This document shows, one piece after another, positions 17,299-26,199 of a stretch of DNA of 58,990 nt. The position numbers were made by a program, and so were the translations under genes. Position 1 is the stretch's first letter, and each line of letters starts with the position of its first letter. The notes beneath the pieces are model-generated. The model was given only the letters and a program-made list of their open reading frames with translations. It was not told the origin of the DNA and made no database searches. Source of the DNA: an uncultured Paracoccaceae bacterium (GTDB lineage: Bacteria; Pseudomonadota; Alphaproteobacteria; Rhodobacterales; Rhodobacteraceae); NCBI GenBank assembly GCA_938092015.1, contig CALKOT010000085.1, forward strand, positions 1-58,990, given 5' to 3'.

Positions 17299-18513
17299 CT
17301 AGAACCGGTACGTACCGCCGAGGCTAAAGATATGCGTCTGGCCGCCATAGTCGACGTTGGTGCCAGCCGCAGGCCCATTCAGCAATGTCACGTCCGTATC
17401 CATGAAGAAGATCGCTGAATAGCCAGCATCAATGCGCATTGCGTCATTCACCTGATAGCTGACCCCCAGCGATGCCCAGATGCGATCGCCATCCGGAATT
17501 CGGATTGACCGGCCGTTCATCTGTGTCGGCGTCTGGTCATAGGCGACGCCGCCGCGGAAGGTCCAATGGTCAGAATATTTGTACTCTGCCCCGACTGATA
17601 CAAAGATCGAATCTTTATAGTTGGTCACTTCGCCGATGTTGTTGTTTGGCGCGAGGGCAGGTACGTCGACACGAATTTCATCAAATTCTGACCAGTTGGC
17701 CCATTCAAACTCTCCCATCAGGGCCAGTCGTTCGTTCACCTGATGATGAATGCCGATTGAGGCGCTGCTGGGCAGGCTGATCGATGCATCGCCAGGCAGT
17801 GAAACGGGTGTCGCTCCATTGAATGTGGACAAGGTCGTGATGTCGTAGCCAGTGTGATAGGCGACGCCGATGCGGGTATCGTCTGTGATTTGCTACAAGG
17901 CGCCAATAGCCCCGGAAAATTCAAACTCTGTCGCGTCCAGTTTGGTTTCCTGCGGATCACCAGTGACCGGGTCAAATCCAGTGATTCCGGTCAGCTGCGG
18001 ATCATTGTAGATCACGGCGCCTGCTATCCCGATCGACAGATCATCCGAAAGATCAAAGGCGATCGAGGGCTGAACTGCGATGGAAATCAACTCAGACCGT
18101 TTCCCGTCAAACGCCCCGATGAAACCGGCGTCATATTCAGTTGTCAGGCCGAAGGGCGAATAGATGCCAAGGCCGATAACGACGTCTTCGTTGATCCGAT
18201 ATCTCAATGCGGTGGACGGCACGATGCCGATGACACCGGGTTTCTGCGTCTGGCCATTAACTTCTGCGGTGCCTTTGATGTCGGGCAGAATCACTGACGC
18301 GCCAAACCCGCCTTCAAAGTGTTCGACCCGTGAAAGCGCCGCCGGATTGAACAGCGAATAAGTGACATCGCTGGCGGCGGCGGTTGAGCCAGCAAATGAA
18401 GCGCCCTGAGCATGAGCAGATCGTTCACGCAGAGCGAACCCTCCGGCGCTGGCGCTAGCCGCAATCAGGCATGTCAGCGCCGCGACCGACGCTGTGGTAT
18501 AAATTAACTTCAT
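17299..18513 (-). pseudogene. FadL/TodX-type outer-membrane transport protein, interrupted by in-frame TAG
   Basis: One continuous 405-codon frame encodes an OMPP1/FadL/TodX beta-barrel that would take up hydrophobic compounds. A signal peptide (MKLIYTTASVAALTCLIAASASAGG) is followed by FALRERSAHAQGASFAG and FNPAALS, the FadL plug region, and the protein ends in Phe as barrel proteins do. Codon 207 (17893-17895) is TAG. The reading frame continues intact on the other side (AL-stop-QITDDTRIGVAYHTGYD). Family members usually have Tyr in the matching ALYQI segment, so a single TAC/TAT to TAG change explains it. AGGGGG precedes the start. Real nonsense mutation, base error or readthrough remain possible. 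Confidence 0.8.
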
Positions 18514-18557
18514 CCGATTGAACCCCCTGGTTCCTATTGCATTTTTCCCGACCCATC

Positions 18558-18678
18558 AAAGACCTGACATGGTTTCAGCGGGATATGCAAATTCTCACGC
18601 GTACGGTATCTCTGTACCTTGAGAAAACTCACTCAGTGGGACGTTTGAACAACAGGTTGTCTTATCGAAAGACCTGAC
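18558..18678. repeat. Direct repeat AAAGACCTGAC in divergent intergenic region
   Basis: AAAGACCTGAC occurs at 18558-18568 and again at 18668-18678, 110 bases apart, in the 257-base region between the FadL-type gene and the NDUFA12 gene. An 11-base direct repeat in so short a region is unlikely by chance (roughly one in a hundred by simple counting). It may mark two binding sites of one regulator, one near each divergent start. No regulator is identified. Confidence 0.4.
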
Positions 18679-18770
18679 TGACTTTGCAGCAAATCAAAGT
18701 GGCATAAGGGGTGGACCGCCCGCGCGCCTATGGTACATGTCAGACAACGAAACTCCCTGTCGGAGGCGGC

Positions 18771-19148
18771 ATGAGCCTGTTCAACGAACTCTTCACCTGG
18801 TGGAATGGTCAGACCCTTGGCACCCGCCTGTTCACCAGTCGCAAGGGCCAGAAGGTTGGCGAAGATGAGCAGGGCAACATTTTTTATGAAACATCGGACA
18901 GCAAACGCCGCTGGGTGATTTTCAATGGCCCGGTTGAGGCAAGCCGCGTATCGGCTGATTGGCATGGCTGGCTGCATCATACTTACGATGAAGCCCCGAC
19001 TGATGTGCCGCTAAAGCGCAAAGAATGGGAACGCGATCACAAAGCCAATGGCACAGGATCGCCTGACGCCTATGTGCCGCAAGGTTCAATCCGTACCCCC
19101 GCTTCGCGCCCAACGGTCGGTGGTGACTACGAGGCGTGGACGCCATAA
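18771..19148 (+). CDS. NADH:ubiquinone oxidoreductase subunit NDUFA12 family
   Basis: A 125-residue accessory subunit of respiratory complex I, found in alphaproteobacteria and mitochondria. It shows GTRLFTSRKGQKVGEDEQGN, then RRWVIFNGPVEASRVSADWHGWLHHTYDEAP, the hallmark of this family, and the C-terminal motif GGDYEAWTP. GGAGG lies six bases upstream of ATG 18771. Its stop codon overlaps the mlaD start (TAATG), so the two are translationally linked. Confidence 0.95.
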   Translation: MSLFNELFTWWNGQTLGTRLFTSRKGQKVGEDEQGNIFYETSDSKRRWVIFNGPVEASRVSADWHGWLHHTYDEAPTDVPLKRKEWERDHKANGTGSPDAYVPQGSIRTPASRPTVGGDYEAWTP

Positions 19149-19588
19149 TGGCCAGCAATGTCGCAGAGACGATCATCGGCGCTGCGGTTCTTGCCGCGGC
19201 TGGCGGATTTCTGGTCTATGCGGCGCAGACTGCTGACATAGGCGGGGTTGGCGGCGACTACTACGAAGTAAAGGCGCCGTTTCGCAAAGCCGATGGGCTG
19301 GGCGTTGGCGCAGATGTACGCGTATCTGGCGTGAAGGTCGGAACAGTGACCGGGATGGTGCTGGATCAGAAGACCTATCGCGCGGTCGCAGAACTATCGA
19401 TTTCAGATGAGTACCAAATCCCAGAGGACAGTACCGTCACCATCGCAACCGAGGGTCTGTTGGGCGGCAGCTTTGTCTCTATCGACCCAGGCGCATCGGA
19501 TTTCTTCCTTGAAGATGGCAGCGAGGCGGAATTTACCCAAGGCTCGGTCAGCATTCTGGAACTGGTCGGCCGCGCAATCGCTGAGTGA
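19148..19588 (+). CDS. mlaD: MlaD/MCE-domain lipid-transport protein
   Basis: A 146-residue periplasmic protein anchored by one N-terminal helix (residues 8-25, ETIIGAAVLAAAGGFLVYAA). An MCE domain follows (YYEVKAPFRKADGLGVGADVRVSGVKVGTV) with the GLLGGSFVSIDPG block. MlaD is the substrate-binding ring of the MlaFEDB phospholipid transporter between the membranes. The mlaE/mlaF genes are not adjacent here. It overlaps the NDUFA12 stop by one base and the DUF2155 start by four (GTGA at 19585-19588). The symbol follows the family; function in this organism is inferred. Confidence 0.88.
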   Translation: MASNVAETIIGAAVLAAAGGFLVYAAQTADIGGVGGDYYEVKAPFRKADGLGVGADVRVSGVKVGTVTGMVLDQKTYRAVAELSISDEYQIPEDSTVTIATEGLLGGSFVSIDPGASDFFLEDGSEAEFTQGSVSILELVGRAIAE

Positions 19589-20076
19589 TCCGTTTGCGTC
19601 TGTCCCTCATCCTCGCTGTGTTTACCATCGTTGTCTCGGGGCCTGTCTTCGCGCAGTCCACCGACGAAACGGTAGAATCGCCAGAAGCGAAGTTTGAAAA
19701 AGCGCCTGAGGGCGTCACCTATCCCGGTGATCAATACGTTGAAGAGGTTATCGAGGTTGAAAAGCCGACCTCCCGGTCAGTGCAGCAGCCTGTTGCGCTG
19801 CTGCGCGGCCTCGACAAAATCTCTGGCAGGGTCACTGACATCCGGGCGAATGTCGGTACGCCTGCACAATATGAACGCCTGACGATCACACTTGGCGACT
19901 GCCGGGCGCCGCCAGATGATGAAGCGCCCGACGCCTTTGTTTTCATGAAAATCGTCGACAACCGGCAGGATGGTGAAGAGGTTTTCTCTGGCTGGATGTT
20001 CGCTTCAAGCCCGGCGTTAAGCGCGATGGATCACCAGCGTTATGATATCTGGGTGCTCAGCTGCAGCGCTTCCTGA
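19585..20076 (+). CDS. DUF2155-family exported protein
   Basis: A 163-residue protein of the DUF2155 family, of unknown function. It starts with GTG inside the mlaD stop and has a signal peptide (LRLSLILAVFTIVVSGPVFAQ). An acidic linker leads to a globular part with DKISGRVTDIRANVG, LTITLGDCRAPPD, VFMKIVDNRQDGEEVFSGWMFASSPALSAMDHQRYDIWVLSC. Two cysteines (in GDCRA and near the end, VLSCSA) may form a disulfide. Its 3' end overlaps the convergent aat gene by 37 bases. Confidence 0.88.
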   Translation: MIRLRLSLILAVFTIVVSGPVFAQSTDETVESPEAKFEKAPEGVTYPGDQYVEEVIEVEKPTSRSVQQPVALLRGLDKISGRVTDIRANVGTPAQYERLTITLGDCRAPPDDEAPDAFVFMKIVDNRQDGEEVFSGWMFASSPALSAMDHQRYDIWVLSCSAS

Positions 20077-20693
20077 GGCGTCAGGTTTTCAACAGCTTCG
20101 AAATCAGCCGGGCTGCTGATCGCTGTTTCCAACATATCCTGATAGCGCTTGCGCAGCACCGCCCGCGCGCCAAAGCGTTCAAGGTGGTCGGTTACGAACT
20201 GAGTGTCCAGCAGTCGGAACCCACCGGCTTTCATGCGCGCCACCAGATGGACCAGCGCGATTTTTGAAGCGTCGGGCACATCTGAGAACATGCTTTCGCC
20301 AAAGAAAGCGCCGCCAAGCTTTACGCCATAAAGGCCACCTACCAGTTCATCGCCGATGCGCATTTCAACTGAATGCGCATATCCCATCCTGAAAAGCGCG
20401 ATGTAGAGGCGGCGAATGTCATCGTTGATCCAGGTCGTTTCCCGTCCGGCGCAGCCGTTGATCACGCCTTCGAAATCGAGATCGACATCGATGCGATATC
20501 CGCCTTGCTTCATTCGTTTGGCCAGGCTTTTGGGAACATGAAACCGATCAAGCGGGATGATCCCCCGCAATTCGGGATCGATCCATAACACTTCATCCGA
20601 TTCAGCGCTTTCAGCCATCGGAAACACCCCCGCCGCGTAACCGCGGAGGAGAAGGGACGGCGTCAGTTCAAGGTCTTGCGTGCGATCGGACAT
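20040..20693 (-). CDS. aat: Leucyl/phenylalanyl-tRNA-protein transferase
   Basis: A 217-residue enzyme of the N-degron pathway that adds Leu or Phe to N-terminal Arg/Lys of proteins. It shows LLLRGYAAGVFPMAES, WIDPELRGIIPLDRFHVPKSLAK, ETTWINDDIRRLYIALFRMGYAHSVE, GGLYGVKLGGAFFGESMFSDV and LDTQFVTDHLERFGA, all family marks. I chose ATG 20693 (MSDRTQDLELTPSLL), as the ten residues from an upstream ATG at 20723 are not conserved. It lies downstream of accB-accC on the same strand, 94 bases after accC, and is probably part of that operon. Confidence 0.95.
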   Translation of the reverse strand: MSDRTQDLELTPSLLLRGYAAGVFPMAESAESDEVLWIDPELRGIIPLDRFHVPKSLAKRMKQGGYRIDVDLDFEGVINGCAGRETTWINDDIRRLYIALFRMGYAHSVEMRIGDELVGGLYGVKLGGAFFGESMFSDVPDASKIALVHLVARMKAGGFRLLDTQFVTDHLERFGARAVLRKRYQDMLETAISSPADFEAVENLTPQEALQLSTQIS

Positions 20694-20787
20694 CTTCAAC
20701 AGTGTCGCCGATGGGGAGACCACGTGGCAAGGGCCGCCTCAGCAAAACTGTTGAAGTATTTGAGAAAATCGGAAGCAGTGAAAGCGT

Positions 20788-22134
20788 TCACTCGCCGCCT
20801 TTTTCAAGCCATTTCTCAAGCCAGTGGATGTTGTAGTCGCCGCTGATCACTTCTGGGTCCTGCACCAGCGCCTGATGCAGGGGGGTGGTGCTTTCAACGC
20901 CTTCAATGACCATCTCAGCCAATGCACGGTCCATGCGGCGCAAGGCTGTTGCGCGATCCTTGCCATGTACGATCAATTTGCCAATAAGGCTGTCGTAGTA
21001 GGGCGGGATCGAATACCCAGCATACAGGCCGCTATCCATGCGTACGCCAAGACCGCCGGGCGCATGATAGGCTGTGACTTTGCCCGGTGAGGGCGTGAAG
21101 TTTGGCAGGCTTTCAGCCGTGATCCGCGCCTCAATCGCATGGCCGTTCACGACCAGCTCATCCTGAGAGAAACTTAGCGGAAGACCGGATGCAACGCGGA
21201 TCTGTTCCTGCAGCAGATCAACGCCAAAGATGGCTTCTGTCACGGGGTGCTCGACCTGCAGACGGGTGTTCATCTCGATGAAATAGAACCCACCGTCCTC
21301 ATAGAGAAACTCGACGGTGCCCGCGCCGCGATAGTTCATATCTGCGACGGCTTTGGCGCACGTTGCGCCAATCTCAGCCCGCAATTCGGGGCTGATGACG
21401 GGTGAGGGCGCCTCTTCCAGAACTTTCTGATGACGGCGCTGCAGCGAACAGTCACGTTCCCCCAGATGAACGGCGTTGCCTTTGCCGTCGCCAAAGACTT
21501 GGATCTCGATGTGGCGCGGCCCGCCGAGATATTTTTCGATATAAACCGTGTCGTCGCCAAACCCGGCTTTTGCTTCGGACCGTGCTGATGAAAAAGCGTT
21601 GGCGATCTCAGCGTCTGAGTTCGCGACTTTCATGCCACGCCCGCCGCCACCGGATGCGGCCTTGATGATCACGGGATAGCCCATGCCATTCGCAATCGCC
21701 CGGGCGTCGTCAACAGTTTCAACGCTGCCTTCTGAACCTGGAACACAAGGCACGCCAAGCGTTTTCATCGTGTCTTTGGCGGTGATCTTGTCACCCATCA
21801 GGCGAATGTGTTCCGCCGTTGGACCGATGAATGTCAGATCATGTTCTTCAACGATCTGCGCAAAATGGGCGTTTTCGGACAGAAAACCGTATCCGGGATG
21901 GATCGCATCGGCGCCGGTGATCTCGCAAGCGGTGATCAGGGCCGGAATGTTCAGATAGGACTGGGGGCTGGGCGGTGGGCCGATGCAGACGCTTTCGTCA
22001 GCAAACCGAACATGCATGGCGTCGACGTCAGCGGTCGAATGCGCCGCAACAGTCTGAATACCCATTTCGCGGCATGCGCGCTGGATGCGCAATGCAATCT
22101 CACCCCGATTGGCGATCAGAACCTTTGAGACCAT
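20788..22134 (-). CDS. accC: Acetyl-CoA carboxylase biotin carboxylase subunit
   Basis: A 448-residue ATP-grasp enzyme that carboxylates the biotin on AccB, the first half-reaction of fatty-acid synthesis. It has [15 protein letters not shown] at the N-terminus, the ATP loop SGGGGRGMK (residues 161-169), [20 protein letters not shown] and [14 protein letters not shown] with the catalytic Glu/Asn/Arg. Length fits the family. It starts six bases after the accB stop, so the two are one transcript. Confidence 0.98.
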   Translation of the reverse strand: MVSKVLIANRGEIALRIQRACREMGIQTVAAHSTADVDAMHVRFADESVCIGPPPSPQSYLNIPALITACEITGADAIHPGYGFLSENAHFAQIVEEHDLTFIGPTAEHIRLMGDKITAKDTMKTLGVPCVPGSEGSVETVDDARAIANGMGYPVIIKAASGGGGRGMKVANSDAEIANAFSSARSEAKAGFGDDTVYIEKYLGGPRHIEIQVFGDGKGNAVHLGERDCSLQRRHQKVLEEAPSPVISPELRAEIGATCAKAVADMNYRGAGTVEFLYEDGGFYFIEMNTRLQVEHPVTEAIFGVDLLQEQIRVASGLPLSFSQDELVVNGHAIEARITAESLPNFTPSPGKVTAYHAPGGLGVRMDSGLYAGYSIPPYYDSLIGKLIVHGKDRATALRRMDRALAEMVIEGVESTTPLHQALVQDPEVISGDYNIHWLEKWLEKGGE

Positions 22135-22140
22135 GATGCT

Positions 22141-22623
22141 TTACTCAACGATGACGAGTGGGGCGCCGAATTCAACGGCCTGCTTATCCTCAACAAGGAT
22201 CCGCTTGACAGTCCCTGCGCGGGGGGCGGGGATCTGGTTCATCGTTTTCATTGCTTCAACGATGATGATGGTCTGACCTTCGCTGACCTGATCGCCAACT
22301 TTGACGAATGCGGGCGCGGTTGGCTCTGGCGAAAGATAAACGGTGCCGACCATGGGGGACGTCACAGCGTTCGGGTTCTGCGCCGGATCAGCTGCTGGCG
22401 CTTCGGCCGCGGCGGCTGGTGCCGCAGCCGCAGCTGGCGTGGGCGCAGCTACTGGGACGCTTACAGCGACCGGTGCGGCCTGAACTGTGCGGGCGATCCG
22501 GATATTCAGTTCCTGATCTTCACCTGTCTGGCGCGATACTTCCAACTCAGTCAGGTCGTTTTCACGCAATACAGCGGCCAGCGCCTGAATGAATTCAACA
22601 TCTGTGTCTTTGTGATCGCCCAT
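22141..22623 (-). CDS. accB: Acetyl-CoA carboxylase biotin carboxyl carrier protein
   Basis: A 160-residue carrier whose biotinylated lysine is Lys126 in [10 protein letters not shown]. The N-terminal domain (residues 1-50) is joined by an Ala/Pro linker (about 52-85) to the C-terminal biotinyl domain, which includes the 'thumb' segment [10 protein letters not shown]. It is first in accB-accC-aat on the minus strand. In many proteobacteria aroQ sits just upstream of accB; here there is only a 153-base gap, then the DsbA-like gene. A CACGC/GCGTG hairpin lies in that gap. Confidence 0.97.
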   Translation of the reverse strand: MGDHKDTDVEFIQALAAVLRENDLTELEVSRQTGEDQELNIRIARTVQAAPVAVSVPVAAPTPAAAAAPAAAAEAPAADPAQNPNAVTSPMVGTVYLSPEPTAPAFVKVGDQVSEGQTIIIVEAMKTMNQIPAPRAGTVKRILVEDKQAVEFGAPLVIVE

Positions 22624-22776
22624 TTTGACCCTCGTATAACGCCGCTTTCGATTGCCTCAGCGGTCTCTGCGCCTCACGCGTTAGCGTGTGCTTTGATAGA
22701 GGCGCTTTATAAGCGCGCGCGCCTGCAAATTCAAACGATATGCGTAACTGTAAGCGATGGCTGCAAGGCGGTGCGA

Positions 22777-23508
22777 TCAGCCCCGCTCGCGCTGTTCCTC
22801 AACAATCTCTTTGAGCGAGTCATAGGGCAGGAAGCCCCGAACGACGGTATCGCCAATGATGAACGCCGGCGTGCCGCTGATGTCGAGGCGTCGGGCCAGA
22901 CTGTAGGTTTTGCGAATGTTCGCAGCGATCTGCGGATCCTGAATATCTTCGGCCAGTTGCGCCTGATCGACGCCAATCTCACCAGCAATCCGCATGACGG
23001 TCGACTGATCCAGATTGCCGCGATGGCGCATCATCGCATCATTGAACTTCAAGTACGCATCCGCGCCTTGTTTCAAAGTCGCCATAGCCGCCCGGGACGC
23101 GAAGGTGCTTTCAGGGCCAAGGATCGGAAATTCCTTGATGATGAACTTGATGTTCGGGTCAGAAGCGATCAGCGCTTTCACACCGTCATGCGCCTGTTTG
23201 CAGTACCCGCACCGGTAATCGAGAAACTCGATCAGCGTGACATCGCCATCAGGATTGCCTGCAATCAGGCTATACCCGTCATCTTCCAGCGGGCCACGCA
23301 TAGACGCCACCAGATCGCGATCAGCATTTGCCTGTGCATTCTGCTCTCGCTGCTCAAGCACTTGCATCGCTTCGACGATGATTTCAGGGTTTTCAAGAAT
23401 GTAGGCGCGGATTTGCGCGTTGATCGCATCCTTATCCGCCGAAGACAGGTTCTGCGCCAATGCGGGCGCAGCGAAGAGGATCAAAAAGACGGCGAAGAAG
23501 CGTTTCAT
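22777..23508 (-). CDS. DsbA-family periplasmic thiol-disulfide oxidoreductase
   Basis: A 243-residue secreted thioredoxin-fold protein. A signal peptide (MKRFFAVFLILFAAPALAQ) precedes a helical N-terminal extension. The active site is Cys100-Gly-Tyr-Cys103 (FLDYRCGYCKQAHDG), and the cis-proline loop is ISGTPAFIIGD. This layout fits the DsbA/BdbD or ScsC-like group with an N-terminal oligomerisation segment. I chose ATG 23508, with AGGA about nine bases upstream, over in-frame ATGs further up. It follows the M48 protease gene by 22 bases on the same strand, so both envelope proteins are probably co-expressed. Confidence 0.9.
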   Translation of the reverse strand: MKRFFAVFLILFAAPALAQNLSSADKDAINAQIRAYILENPEIIVEAMQVLEQREQNAQANADRDLVASMRGPLEDDGYSLIAGNPDGDVTLIEFLDYRCGYCKQAHDGVKALIASDPNIKFIIKEFPILGPESTFASRAAMATLKQGADAYLKFNDAMMRHRGNLDQSTVMRIAGEIGVDQAQLAEDIQDPQIAANIRKTYSLARRLDISGTPAFIIGDTVVRGFLPYDSLKEIVEEQRERG

Positions 23509-23530
23509 GCGAATCATCCTGTTGGTGTTC

Positions 23531-24892
23531 TTAGTTTTTAGCCCTGATCGACCGTTCTGTGACAGCCCTGATATCATCAGCCTTCAGCCAACCGGGTGAC
23601 CCGACCGGCAATAGATCAAGCGCCCTTGTGGCATGTCGGTAGGTGTCTTTGGGAGAACTCTGAAAAGCGAACCGCTGCGCCGTCGCCAGCGCGGCTTTGC
23701 CTTCTTGCCCATCGCGGGCATAGGCCAGCGCCAGGTCGCGCAGAACCGCAATTTCACCTGGATCAGTTCGCGTAGCGTCTTCAAGCGCGGTAAGCGCTTC
23801 GGCATTTGCGGCAGGATCATTCAGCGCGAGAAGGGCGCGGCCAAGGCTGCCCCTGATCAACGGCTCATTCGGCGCCAGTTGCGATGCTTTGCGATAGGGG
23901 GCCACCGCCGCTTTTGCATCGCCGCTTTCGAACAGAATCTGGCCCTTCAGCTCATAATAATAAGGATCGTTGGGGCGCAATTCGATCAGCCGGTTCACCT
24001 CCGCCAGCGCATCACGGGGCGATGGCAACAGATGGTATGCGATCGCCCGCGTCAGAACATTGAATTCGCTGTTCGGATTTTCGGACGTTTCAAGAATGCT
24101 GAGCGTGCGCGCCGGACGGGACAGAAACCCTGCGAGTTTGGCGCGCATTCTTGCATGCCAGTAATGCAGTTCTTCCGATGCTTTGCCGCCCTTTGCAGAA
24201 GATCGCGCAACCCGATCTTCCAACAATTGCATCCGATCCCCGCTTAACGGGTGCGTGCGGGCATAGGGGTCAACATTACCGGCGGCGAAAACCTCTTGGC
24301 CCCGGAAAATACGCAGAACGTCAAGTGATGCGGCGGGGTCCAGACCGGCTTGCTCCATATACGAAGCGCCTGCCTGATCAGCGGCGCTTTCTTCGCCCCG
24401 CGTATAGGCCAAAAACGACCGCTGCGCCGCGCCCTGCACACCAAGGGCGCCTGCGACGGCGACATCGCCCCTGCCGGAAGCGGCGCCTGCGACCGCGGCG
24501 AGGATCGCGCCGACCAGCAACGGGCCTTGCAGCGCCTCGGCGTTGATCTGTCTGCGGGTCAGGTGGCCGCCAGCGATATGGCCCATCTCATGTGCAATCA
24601 CGCCCATCAGCGCCTCAGGTGTTTCAACCCGGGTCAGAAGGCCGGTATTCAGGATCATGTTCTTGCCGCCAAAAACAAAGGCGTTCAGCGTCCGATCGTT
24701 GAGAAGAAGGATGTTGATGCTGTCTGGCGCATAACCGGCAGCCTTGAGGATCGGCGTCGCCATCATCGAAATCGTGCGCTCAACCTCTGCATCGCGGATC
24801 AGGCTTTGTGCGGTTGCGTTGGCGGCTGTCAGGCCGATTGTTGCGGATGCCGCCAGCGCAGCAAGACGGCTGAGATTTAGTCTGAACTTCAC
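23531..24892 (-). CDS. M48-family metalloprotease with TPR domain (BepA-like)
   Basis: A 453-residue periplasmic protease/chaperone. A signal peptide (VKFRLNLSRLAALAAS to ANATAQ) is followed by an M48 peptidase domain with the zinc motif His101-Glu-x-x-His105 (IAHEMGHIAGGH). A C-terminal TPR region spans roughly residues 255-450 (PNDPYYYELKGQILFESGDAKAAV and further repeats). This matches BepA/YfgC-type proteins that watch outer-membrane protein assembly. I chose GTG 24892 since GAGAGGA lies just upstream and the signal peptide begins there; the longer ATG at 25012 adds 40 residues with no such character. Confidence 0.9.
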   Translation of the reverse strand: MKFRLNLSRLAALAASATIGLTAANATAQSLIRDAEVERTISMMATPILKAAGYAPDSINILLLNDRTLNAFVFGGKNMILNTGLLTRVETPEALMGVIAHEMGHIAGGHLTRRQINAEALQGPLLVGAILAAVAGAASGRGDVAVAGALGVQGAAQRSFLAYTRGEESAADQAGASYMEQAGLDPAASLDVLRIFRGQEVFAAGNVDPYARTHPLSGDRMQLLEDRVARSSAKGGKASEELHYWHARMRAKLAGFLSRPARTLSILETSENPNSEFNVLTRAIAYHLLPSPRDALAEVNRLIELRPNDPYYYELKGQILFESGDAKAAVAPYRKASQLAPNEPLIRGSLGRALLALNDPAANAEALTALEDATRTDPGEIAVLRDLALAYARDGQEGKAALATAQRFAFQSSPKDTYRHATRALDLLPVGSPGWLKADDIRAVTERSIRAKN

Positions 24893-25010
24893 TCGTCGTC
24901 CTCTCAGTCGCAGCGGATGCGGATCGAACGCTCTTGACCCGTCCGTCGCCCGGCCCCAGTTTCGCCCGGCCCAGCCTGACGCTGGTTTCACACTAATTAG
25001 GCGTTCAAAC

Positions 25011-26150
25011 ATGCAGTTTTCAAGGCGAGGCGACGTTCATCCCTTCATTGTGATGGATGTGATGGAGGATGCAAGGCGGGCAGAGGCCGCAGGCGCGTCC
25101 GTTATTCATATGGAGGTTGGCCAACCCGGCACGCCTGCGCCCCGTCTGGCGCGCGAAGCGGTGAATAAGGCGATTTCGTCCGAAGCATTGGGATACACTG
25201 TCGCTTTGGGCCTGCCAGAGCTGCGTGAACGGATTTCGAAACTGTATCGGGATTGGTACGGGATCGATGTTCCAGCATCCCGAATTATCGTAACTGCAGG
25301 GTCGTCTGCCGGTTTTTTGCTAAGCTTTTTGGCGATGTTTGACGCCGGTCAGCGTGTGGCCACGATTGCGCCGGGGTATCCGAGCTACCGTAACATTCTG
25401 AAAGGCCTCGATATTGAGGTGGTGGAACTGGAAGGCGCCGCCGCATCCGGCTGGCGACCGACGCCAGAGATGATCGCAGGGGCAGGCGATATCGACGGTT
25501 TGCTGGTCGCAAGCCCATCCAACCCAACTGGCGCGATGCTGGACCGCGCTTCGTTGCAGGGTCTGATCGACGCAGCGAGGGCGAAGAATGCGGTGTTTAT
25601 CTCGGATGAGATTTACCATGGCCTGCATTACGGAGAGCGGGCAGTGACGGCGTTGGAACTGTCGAATGATGTCGTCGTGATCAACTCATTCTCGAAATAC
25701 TTTTCAATGACCGGCTGGCGCGTTGGCTGGATGGTGGCGCCTGAACCTATGGCGCGGGTGGTTGAGCGTCTGGCCCAGAATTTCTTCATTTGTCCTGCCC
25801 ATGTCAGTCAGGTCGCGGCGCTGGCTGCGATGGATGCGGTCGACGAATGTGAAGCAAACCAGACCATTTATCGCAAAAACCGCGAGGTTTTGTTGGAAGA
25901 ACTACCAAAGGCTGGGTTTACCAAACTCGCGCCCTGTGAAGGCGCTTTTTACATCTACGCTGAGGTGGACCATCTGACCGGGGATAGCCGCGAGTTTTGC
26001 AAACGGATGCTTGCCGAAGCGGGTGTCGCGGCGACACCGGGGCATGATTTCGACCCGATGCGCGGGGCAGGGACGGTTCGGTTTTCCTTTGCCCGATCCA
26101 CTGAAGATATGATTGAGGGCGCGCGCCGCCTTAAGGCCTGGCTAGGCTGA
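25011..26150 (+). CDS. PLP-dependent aminotransferase, class I/II
   Basis: A 379-residue fold-type I aminotransferase. It has MEVGQPGTPAP, GYTVALGLPELRERIS, the PLP-binding VASPSNPTGAM and SDEIYHGLHYG, the Schiff-base Lys229 in NSFSKYFSMTGWRVGW, and a C-terminal RFSFARSTEDM with the substrate-binding Arg. It is divergent from the M48 protease gene across 118 bases and convergent with the tartrate dehydratase gene. The amino donor and product cannot be inferred. Confidence 0.9.
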   Translation: MQFSRRGDVHPFIVMDVMEDARRAEAAGASVIHMEVGQPGTPAPRLAREAVNKAISSEALGYTVALGLPELRERISKLYRDWYGIDVPASRIIVTAGSSAGFLLSFLAMFDAGQRVATIAPGYPSYRNILKGLDIEVVELEGAAASGWRPTPEMIAGAGDIDGLLVASPSNPTGAMLDRASLQGLIDAARAKNAVFISDEIYHGLHYGERAVTALELSNDVVVINSFSKYFSMTGWRVGWMVAPEPMARVVERLAQNFFICPAHVSQVAALAAMDAVDECEANQTIYRKNREVLLEELPKAGFTKLAPCEGAFYIYAEVDHLTGDSREFCKRMLAEAGVAATPGHDFDPMRGAGTVRFSFARSTEDMIEGARRLKAWLG

Positions 26151-26199
26151 AGCGGTGGTAGCTGGATATTTGTAGAACAAAGAAAAGGTTTGGCGTTTC

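Noticed and set aside
17299-18513. Two separate outer-membrane protein genes (17299-17832 and 17893-18513)
   Set aside because: They share one frame, the gap reads as normal FadL-type sequence, and only one signal peptide exists. One gene with a single TAG is the simpler reading.
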